Source: Hymenobacter edaphi
GTDB taxonomy: Bacteria; Bacteroidota; Bacteroidia; Cytophagales; Hymenobacteraceae
Assembly (NCBI RefSeq): GCF_003258365.1
Contig: NZ_QHKM01000001.1
Coordinates: forward strand, 124,001-188,000
DNA: 64,000 nucleotides
Direction of reading: 5' to 3'
The notes under the pieces are model-generated. The model was not told the origin of the DNA. It worked only from the letters and a program-made list of their open reading frames with translations, and ran no database searches. Of the stretch, positions 58,234 through 64,000 are shown piece after piece. Positions within the stretch are counted from its first letter, which is position 1. The number at the start of each line of letters is the position of its first letter. A program made the translations under genes and the position numbers.

Positions 58234-59721
58234 TTATGCGCCGTCTGGTGCCACGCCGGGCGCCGCTCCGGCGGCCGGGTACTGCCCGATGTTTTCAATC
58301 ATGCCCCGGAAGATGACGAAGTGGAAGGGCACCAGCGCGTACCAGTACAGGCGCCCGGCCAGCCCCCGGGGCCGAAACGCGGCCAGCTGCTCCAAGGTGT
58401 GCGAGTCGTCGGCGTTGTCGAGGATGCGGAACTGCAGCCAGGCCTCGCCGGGCAGCTTCATTTCGGCGTAGAGCAGCAGGCGCCGCCCGGCGCGGTCGGC
58501 CACCAGCACCCGCCAGAAGTCCAGCGGGTCGCCGGGGCGCAGGTCGGTGGGGGAGCGGCGGCCCCGGCGCAGGCCCACGCCGCCCACCAGCTTATCGAGC
58601 ACCCCGCGCACTCGCCAGAGCCAGTCCACCTTGTACCAGCCGCGCTGCCCGCCGATGCGCCAGACGTTGTCGAGCACCTGCGCGGGCGGGCGGGTGAAGC
58701 GCAGCGTCTGCCGGTCGAAAAACATGCCCTGCTGCGGAATCTGCAGGTAATCCATGTAGTTGTCGGCGGCCACGCCGCTGCTGGCCGCGTCCTTCCAGCT
58801 GCTGACCACCTCGTTCTGCTCGATGCGCTGAAACGCCAGCGCCAAGGCTTCGGGGTAGCTCATGCAGCGGTGCGGCAGCACCCGCGCGATGCTGCACTGC
58901 GGGGCCACCACGGTGTCGTTGCGCAAGGAGTCAACCAAGCTCTGGGCCAGCGAAAACGAGGTGCGCGTGACCAGAAACAGCCACCACGACGACAGCCGCG
59001 GCGTGAGCACCGGCACGGTGAGGATGTAGCGCCGGAAGCCGCGCTGCCGCGCAAAGCCCTCCAGCATCTGCCGGTAGGTGAGCACGTCGGGCCCGCCGAT
59101 GTCGAAGGCCTGGCCCAGGCAGTCGGGATGGCCGAGCACCGCCGTGAGGTAGTGCATCACGTCGCGCACGCCGATGGGCTGGCAGCGCGAGTTCAGCCAG
59201 CGCGGACCCACCATCACCGGCAGCTTCTCCACCAGGTCGCGGATGATTTCAAACGAGGCCGAGCCCGAGCCGATGACGATGCTGGCCCGCAGCACCGTGA
59301 GCCGGGCCCGGGCCGCGCCGCGCAGTTCCTCTTCCACGCCCTGCCGGGAGCGAAGGTGCTCCGAGAGCTGCACGTCGTTGACGATGCCCGAGAGGTAAAT
59401 TACCTGCCGCACGGCCGTCTGGTCGAGGTACTGCACGAAGTTGCGCGCCGATTCCTGCTCCACCCGGGCAAAGTCGCGGCCGTTGGTGCTCATGCTGTGC
59501 ACCAGGTAGTACACCGCGTCGAAATTGGTGGGCAGCCGGCGCAGCGTATCGGGCTGGCGCAAGTCGGCGGCCACCACCTGCACCCGCTTCTGCAGCGGCG
59601 CCGGCAGCTCGAAGCGGCGCGGGTCGCGCACCAGGCAGGTCACGTCGTGGCCGGCCGTGACCAGCAGCGGCAGCAGGCGCTGGCCGATGTAGCCGGTGGC
59701 GCCGGTGAGCAGAATACGCAT
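58234..59721 (-). CDS. NAD(P)-binding epimerase-like protein with DUF2867
   Basis: 495 residues. N-terminal Rossmann domain RILLTGATGYIGQRLLPLL, then YYLVHSMSTNGRDF, VIYLSGIVNDVQLSEHLRSR. The C-terminal DUF2867 region has LDNVWRIGGQRGWYKVDWLW, DLRPGDPLDFWRVL and GRLYWYALVPFHFVIF. Such proteins (YbjT-like) are predicted oxidoreductases of unknown substrate. No paired gene downstream; the promoter is not clear. Confidence 0.82.
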   Translation of the reverse strand: MRILLTGATGYIGQRLLPLLVTAGHDVTCLVRDPRRFELPAPLQKRVQVVAADLRQPDTLRRLPTNFDAVYYLVHSMSTNGRDFARVEQESARNFVQYLDQTAVRQVIYLSGIVNDVQLSEHLRSRQGVEEELRGAARARLTVLRASIVIGSGSASFEIIRDLVEKLPVMVGPRWLNSRCQPIGVRDVMHYLTAVLGHPDCLGQAFDIGGPDVLTYRQMLEGFARQRGFRRYILTVPVLTPRLSSWWLFLVTRTSFSLAQSLVDSLRNDTVVAPQCSIARVLPHRCMSYPEALALAFQRIEQNEVVSSWKDAASSGVAADNYMDYLQIPQQGMFFDRQTLRFTRPPAQVLDNVWRIGGQRGWYKVDWLWRVRGVLDKLVGGVGLRRGRRSPTDLRPGDPLDFWRVLVADRAGRRLLLYAEMKLPGEAWLQFRILDNADDSHTLEQLAAFRPRGLAGRLYWYALVPFHFVIFRGMIENIGQYPAAGAAPGVAPDGA

Positions 59722-59909
59722 GGGAAAGGACGTTAGGAAGTATTAAAACCAATCAATCTGCATCAAATTGGTTGGGTGTAATACTTTGGTCTACGCAAAC
59801 GTGGCCGTCGAAGCCAGGATCAGCAGCCGGATTTATCTTTCTCCCCGGTACAACCTTTGCCGGCCCGAGCCGCTCAGCGTAGACGATATCACCGTTGGAT
59901 GAATAGACT

Positions 59910-60629
59910 ATGACACGATCTGCGCTAATTGGCAACGCTGGCCTGGTGCTGAGTACGTTACTGTTGGGTGGCTGCCAGAAAAACGCGCCGGACCCGCCTT
60001 ACTATCGGTTCAGCGCGGATGACCGGCGCTGGATGCAGCACCAGGTCGGCGACGAGTGGCGCTTCGAAAACGGCCGGGGCCAGCAGCGGGTATACCGGAT
60101 TGAGCGGGTGTTTGAGAAACTGAAACAGAATTACGACTGCTGCCCCATCTCCGGGCCGGCCCTGCCGTTTCCCGGCAGCGGCAGCCGGGTATTGTACCAA
60201 TACGACCAGTGGGCCATGGCCTTTCAGCGGGTCGACACGGTAGGAGGCGCCTCCGGCACCATTGGGTTTCAGCGGCCGGTGGCGCCCGAGGCCCCGCTGC
60301 CGGAAAAAGCACCCGCCAACGCCGTGCTGGGGGCGGCAGGCGGTTGGCAAGAGTACATCGGCAGCCCCGGCCAATCCGGCAGACTGGGATGCTTCGAGTT
60401 GGAATGGCAGGCGGATACTACCGACGTCAACCTGCGGCCCAGCACGCCGCTCGTCGTCAACGGACAGCGCTACGACCATGTGGTGACGTTTGCGGCCGCC
60501 GGCCAGCCCAATGATTGTGCTGCGACCGGCTTGCCCCGCCCGCGTATTCGCCGCCTGTACTACGACCGTCAGTACGGCATCGTGCGCATGGAGTCGGTGA
60601 CCGGCGAAGTCTGGGACCGGGTACGCTGA
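59910..60629 (+). CDS. Uncharacterised lipoprotein
   Basis: 239 residues. Lipobox LLLGGC at residue 22, then a mature part without recognised domains (HQVGDEWRFENGRGQQRVY). The pattern of an extracytoplasmic protein, with paired cysteines in DCCPISG and NDCAATG that may form disulfides. It is preceded by AT-rich sequence and divergent from the epimerase-like gene. The function is unknown. Confidence 0.7.
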   Translation: MTRSALIGNAGLVLSTLLLGGCQKNAPDPPYYRFSADDRRWMQHQVGDEWRFENGRGQQRVYRIERVFEKLKQNYDCCPISGPALPFPGSGSRVLYQYDQWAMAFQRVDTVGGASGTIGFQRPVAPEAPLPEKAPANAVLGAAGGWQEYIGSPGQSGRLGCFELEWQADTTDVNLRPSTPLVVNGQRYDHVVTFAAAGQPNDCAATGLPRPRIRRLYYDRQYGIVRMESVTGEVWDRVR

Positions 60630-60662
60630 AGCAGCCAGGCACCGAAACGGCCGGTTTTGGGC

Positions 60663-60670
60663 TATTTTTG
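60663..60670 (+). promoter_or_regulatory. TAnnTTTG match (TATTTTTG)
   Basis: Perfect -7 match 25 bp before the ATG at 60695 of the ArnT-like gene; no -33 TTG seen. Weak candidate. Confidence 0.35.
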
Positions 60671-60694
60671 CCCCGCTTCACCTGCCTTTCGCCT

Positions 60695-62365
60695 ATGCCT
60701 GCTTTGCCCCCGATGTCTTCGCGCCTGTGGTTGTGGCTGCTGCTGGCGGTGCTGTTCGGCGCGTTTCTGCTGAACCTGAACGCCTGGGGCGTGCTCGAAA
60801 GCAGCGAGGCGCGCTACGCCGAAATCGGGCGCGAGATGCTCACGGGCGGCGACTGGCTGCACCCGCGGCTGCTCGGCATTCAGCACTTCCACAAGCCCCC
60901 GCTCACCTACTGGCTCACGGCCGCGGGCCTCGGCCTGTTTGGCGGCACGGCCGGGGCGGTGCGCCTGCTGCCGGTGCTGGCCGTGCTGGCGCAGGTGGCC
61001 TTGGTGTACGCGCTGGGCTTGCTCATCTTCGCCCGCGACCGGCGCCGGGCCCTGGCCGCGGCCGTGGTGTACGGCACCTTGCCGGTGGTGCTGATTTCGG
61101 CCCTGAACGTGACCACCGATGCCTACCTGGCCACCCTGGAGCTGCTGGCGGCCTACGCCCTGCTGCGCTACCACCACACGCCGGCCGGGCGGCCCGCCGC
61201 GCGCTGGCTGTACCTGGGCTGGGTGGCGCTGGGGCTGGGCTTCCTCACCAAAGGCCCGGTGGCCGCGGTGCTGCCGGCCATGGTCGTCATCGGCCAGCAC
61301 CTCACCAAGGGCAGCCCGCGCCGCGCCTGGAGCTGGCACCACCTGACGGCCGGCCTGCTCTTCGCGCTGGTGGGCCTGAGCTGGTACCTGGTGCTGGTGG
61401 CCGACAACCCCGCCTTCGTGCGCTACTTTCTCTTCGAGCACACCGTGGAGCGCTTCGCCAACGCGGCCACCTTCAACCGCGCCAAGCCCTGGTGGTTTTA
61501 CCTGGTGCTGGCGCCGCTGGGGGCCCTGCCGTGGTCGGCGGCGCTGCTGACGGAGCTGGTGCGCACCGGCTGGCGCGGCCTGGGCCGCCGCTGGCAGCCG
61601 GTGCTGCTGTGGTGGGTGCTGGTGCCGCTGCTCTTCTTCTCGCTGTCCAAGTCCAAGCTGCTGCTTTACGTGCTGCCCATCTTCCCCGGCGTGGCCCTGC
61701 TCACGGTGGAGCTGCTCGGCCGCCGCACCGATGCCGTGCTGCTGCGCTGGTACGTGGGCTTCATGGCCCTGTTCGGGCTGGTGCTGGGCGGCCTGTGCCT
61801 GCTGCCGCTGCTGGGCGTGGGCTACGGGCTGAGCGTGGCGCCCTGGGTGGCGCTGTGGCCGGCGGCGGGCGTACTGGTACTGCTGTTCACCCACATGTTC
61901 TGGGATGAGGTGCGCGTGGCGCCGCGCCTGCTGGTGCTGACGGTGGTCTTTTCGCTGGGTTTGCTGGCCGCGGCCAAACCCATTCTGGGTCAGATCGAAG
62001 CGCGGGCCAACGGCAGCCGCCCGGTAGCGCAGCGGCTCAAGGAGCTGAATCTGCAGGACCGCCCGGTGCTCGTCTACAACGAGCTGCTGCCGTCCCTGGC
62101 CTTTGCCCAGCGCCGCCTGCCCGTCTCGCTCTACGACGGCAACCAGGCCCTGCAGCGCGAAACGCAGTTTGAGGCCGACGGCCGCTGGCACCAGCACCTG
62201 ATCAACCTGCAGGACGCGGCCGATACCACTGTGCTCGGCCCGCTGCTGCGCCGCCGGCCGGTGCTGCTGAGCAAGGGCGAGCTGCCGGCGGGGCGGCGCC
62301 ACCTGCTGCGCGGCCTGAACCGGCACGAGCACCTCGGGCGGTGGTGGATTTACTACGCCCGCTAG
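60695..62365 (+). CDS. Family 39 glycosyltransferase, ArnT-like
   Basis: 556 residues, about 10-12 membrane helices. The N-terminus after the first helix has ESSEARYAEIGREMLTGGDWL with the DE-like acidic residues of GT39 enzymes, QHFHKPPLTYWLTAAG, and LGFLTKGPVAAVLPAMV. It uses a lipid-phosphate sugar donor in the periplasm. Related ArnT enzymes add aminoarabinose to lipid A; the sugar and acceptor here are not known. The start is ATG 60695; ATG 60713 is an alternative. Confidence 0.85.
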   Translation: MPALPPMSSRLWLWLLLAVLFGAFLLNLNAWGVLESSEARYAEIGREMLTGGDWLHPRLLGIQHFHKPPLTYWLTAAGLGLFGGTAGAVRLLPVLAVLAQVALVYALGLLIFARDRRRALAAAVVYGTLPVVLISALNVTTDAYLATLELLAAYALLRYHHTPAGRPAARWLYLGWVALGLGFLTKGPVAAVLPAMVVIGQHLTKGSPRRAWSWHHLTAGLLFALVGLSWYLVLVADNPAFVRYFLFEHTVERFANAATFNRAKPWWFYLVLAPLGALPWSAALLTELVRTGWRGLGRRWQPVLLWWVLVPLLFFSLSKSKLLLYVLPIFPGVALLTVELLGRRTDAVLLRWYVGFMALFGLVLGGLCLLPLLGVGYGLSVAPWVALWPAAGVLVLLFTHMFWDEVRVAPRLLVLTVVFSLGLLAAAKPILGQIEARANGSRPVAQRLKELNLQDRPVLVYNELLPSLAFAQRRLPVSLYDGNQALQRETQFEADGRWHQHLINLQDAADTTVLGPLLRRRPVLLSKGELPAGRRHLLRGLNRHEHLGRWWIYYAR

Positions 62366-62452
62366 CGACGGGCGGCAGGGGAATGGCCTGAATTTTGTGC
62401 CGAGCTTATAGTTGATTGACTTTTCCCGATTCACTAAACCCCCTTTTGCTGA

Positions 62453-63403
62453 ATGAAACACCGCTTACTCTATCTGTTGCTGCTGCTGCTGGCTGCCGTC
62501 GGCGCCCGGGCCCAGGCCCCGGCTACCCCCGCCTGGACGCCCGGGGCACGGTGGAACTACATCGCGGGCCTGCCGTTTGTGGGCCCGGGTACCCTGCAGC
62601 TAACCTACGTGGGGGATACGACCATCAGCGGGCGGGCTTGCCAGAAGCTGCGCCGCGACGTGAAATGGGGCAGCGGCAGCCCCCTGCGCCAAATGCCCCT
62701 GTTCACCAGCGCCGACGCCAACCGCGTTTCGGTGTACGTCAACGGCCAGTTCCAGACGCTCTACGACTTCAGCATACCGCCCGGGGGCTCGTGGATGACG
62801 GTAGACGACGTGGGCGGCATTGCCTTCTGCCCGACGCTGGTCCGCGTCACCGTCGACAGCGTGGGGCAGAAGCTGATTGGCGGGCGCCTGCGCCGCTGGT
62901 TCCGGGCGCACTACACGCCCTATACCTTCCCCGGCGGCCCGGTGCGCACCTACTCCTGGGGCCGCGTGTACGAAGGCCTGGGGCCGATCAACAGCTTCAT
63001 GTTCCTGAACGGCGCCAACTACCCGGTCTGCGGGGGCACTGATCCGCCTTACGTCGGCGGGCTTATCTGCTACAGCATCAACGGGCAGGGCGAGTTTACG
63101 GACTCGCCCACGGCTTCCTGCTCGACCATCGTCACGGCGGGGCGGGATGCGGCCGCTGCCGCCGGCTTTGCGGTGTATCCCACCGTCGGCAGCGGCGAAG
63201 TGACGGTGACACGGCCCGCCGCCTACTCCCGCGCCACGGTGCGGGTATTCAGCGCCGCCGGCCAGCTGGTCGATGAGCAACGGCTGGCTTCGGCCACCGC
63301 TGAAACGGCGCTTCACCTGGGCCGCCTGCCGCGGGGCCTGTACCTGCTGCACTTACAGCAGCCCGGCCAGCCCTTGCTGACCCAGCGCCTCGTGCTCCAG
63401 TAA
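62453..63403 (+). CDS. Secreted protein with T9SS C-terminal sorting domain
   Basis: 316 residues. Signal peptide LLYLLLLLLAAVGARAQ, unknown mature domain, then a type A C-terminal domain of about 80 residues (FAVYPTVGSGEVTVTRP, VRVFSAAGQLVDEQ, LHLGRLPRGLYLLHLQQPG, end QRLVLQ) that directs export by the Bacteroidota type IX secretion system. The passenger is uncharacterised. The gene ends just before a perfect terminator hairpin. Confidence 0.82.
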   Translation: MKHRLLYLLLLLLAAVGARAQAPATPAWTPGARWNYIAGLPFVGPGTLQLTYVGDTTISGRACQKLRRDVKWGSGSPLRQMPLFTSADANRVSVYVNGQFQTLYDFSIPPGGSWMTVDDVGGIAFCPTLVRVTVDSVGQKLIGGRLRRWFRAHYTPYTFPGGPVRTYSWGRVYEGLGPINSFMFLNGANYPVCGGTDPPYVGGLICYSINGQGEFTDSPTASCSTIVTAGRDAAAAAGFAVYPTVGSGEVTVTRPAAYSRATVRVFSAAGQLVDEQRLASATAETALHLGRLPRGLYLLHLQQPGQPLLTQRLVLQ

Positions 63404-63416
63404 GCCTGCTTTTCCG

Positions 63417-63480
63417 CCGCCACAACGCCAACCGGCCCGGGGCTCTGCCAAGAGCCCCGGGCCGGTTGGCGTTGTGGCGG
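63417..63480. terminator. Bidirectional terminator, 30-bp perfect stem
   Basis: 63417-63446 and 63451-63480 are exact complements with a GCCA loop, between the convergent T9SS-cargo gene and lysA. The size suggests that it serves both strands. No T tract is needed or seen. Confidence 0.8.
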
Positions 63481-63481
63481 T

Positions 63482-64000
63482 TCAGGCTCCGCCGAGGTAC
63501 ACCGCCGCCGCCTTGTCGCGCAGGTTGTAGCCGGAGGACATCACCTCGCCGTAGGCCCCGGCCGTGCGCAGCACCACCACGTCGCCGCGGCGGGTTTCGG
63601 GCAGGGCCACCTGCCGCCCGAACGTGTCCGACGACTCGCAGATGGGGCCCACCACGTCGTACAGCCGCTCCGGGCCCGGGCTGGTGAGGTTTTCGATGCG
63701 GTGGTAGCTCTGGTAGAGCGCGGGCCGGATCAGCTCGGTCATGCCCGCGTCGAGAATGGCGAAGCGCGTCTGCTGGCTTTCCTTCACGTAGAGCACCCGG
63801 CTGACCAGCGTGCCGCACTGCGCCACCAGGGCCCGGCCCAGCTCCACGTGCACCTGCTGGCCCGGCCGCCGCTGCAGCAGCCGCCCGAAGATGCCGAAGT
63901 ACCGCGCGAAATCGGGCACCAGGTGCGCATCGGGCGCCTGGTAATCCACGCCCAGGCCGCCGCCCACGTTCAGGTGCGGCAGCCGGGTGCCGCGGTGCTC
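63482..64000 (-). CDS. lysA: Diaminopimelate decarboxylase, 5' part outside window
   Basis: The frame is open to the window edge, so only the C-terminal 172 residues are seen. Blocks: LNVGGGLGVDYQAPD (PLP phosphate-binding glycine run of alanine-racemase-fold decarboxylases), VELGRALVAQCGTLVSRVLY, AILDAGMTELIRPALYQSYH and CESSDTFGRQVALPET (catalytic CESxD), YGEVMSSGYNLRDKAA. It converts meso-diaminopimelate to lysine. The stop is 2 bp from the terminator stem. Confidence 0.93.
   Translation of the reverse strand, partial: EHRGTRLPHLNVGGGLGVDYQAPDAHLVPDFARYFGIFGRLLQRRPGQQVHVELGRALVAQCGTLVSRVLYVKESQQTRFAILDAGMTELIRPALYQSYHRIENLTSPGPERLYDVVGPICESSDTFGRQVALPETRRGDVVVLRTAGAYGEVMSSGYNLRDKAAAVYLGGA

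Noticed and set aside
59753-59935. Small 60-codon frame on the minus strand
   Set aside because: It overlaps the start of the lipoprotein gene, with no motif or upstream signal; likely chance.

Overview
The window looks like chromosome of a high-GC member of the Bacteroidota, most likely Hymenobacter or a close relative in the Cytophagales. Pointers are the GC-rich sequence broken by short AT-rich regulatory islands, a protein with a type IX secretion (T9SS) C-terminal sorting domain at 62.5-63.4 kb, weak or absent Shine-Dalgarno sequences, and a few matches to the Bacteroidota promoter pattern TTG...TAnnTTTG. The genus is inferred, not proven. I see no rRNA, tRNA, CRISPR array, transposase or phage gene.

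Positions 1-41 kb form one large exopolysaccharide/O-antigen-type locus in two convergent arms. The + arm (1-13,242) begins with a cut-off undecaprenyl-phosphate sugar-1-phosphate transferase and a WecG/TagA/CpsF transferase. It continues with a sugar-modification module: two glucose-1-phosphate cytidylyltransferase-like genes, an NAD-dependent epimerase/dehydratase, an RfbC-like 3,5-epimerase, three Cys-cluster SAM methyltransferases, a PIG-L deacetylase, a DUF4910 aminopeptidase-like protein and a HemL-like class III aminotransferase. The likely product is a branched or highly modified CDP-sugar whose structure cannot be read from sequence. The - arm runs from 41,138 down to 13,596. Wza-like exporter, Wzc-like tyrosine autokinase, Wzx-like flippase and Wzy-like polymerase come first, followed by glycosyltransferases, a hexapeptide acyltransferase, an alpha-1,2-fucosyltransferase and two paralogous secreted beta-helix proteins (one with malectin-like domains). 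The arm then has GDP-fucose synthesis (gmd, fcl), more glycosyltransferases, a SAF-type oxidoreductase, and a UDP-glucuronate decarboxylase-like plus UDP-glucose dehydrogenase pair. Together they cover lipid priming, sugar activation (CDP-sugar, GDP-fucose, UDP-GlcA/UDP-xylose), assembly, flipping, polymerisation and export, a Wzx/Wzy-dependent scheme. Divergent from the export genes lies an OmpR-type regulator and sensor kinase (41.4-43.6 kb), a plausible local regulator.

Positions 43.9-64 kb hold mostly housekeeping and small uncharacterised genes: a SulP anion transporter next to a beta-carbonic anhydrase, a quinone-oxidoreductase-like MDR protein, topoisomerase III, a tandem pair of paralogous secreted proteins, a transglutaminase-like protein, a DUF2905 protein, an Lgt-like membrane protein apparently fused to a beta-barrel-like domain, an NAD(P)-binding epimerase, an ArnT-like glycosyltransferase, a T9SS cargo protein and the end of lysA.

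The most unusual non-coding signal is a family of about 100-125 bp inverted-repeat elements. Five clear copies each fill the gap between two consecutive genes, and four of them are oriented with transcription. Two further inverted-repeat elements of other families lie at 16.0-16.2 kb and 29.5-29.7 kb, and an 18-nt perfect palindrome sits just upstream of the large beta-helix gene.
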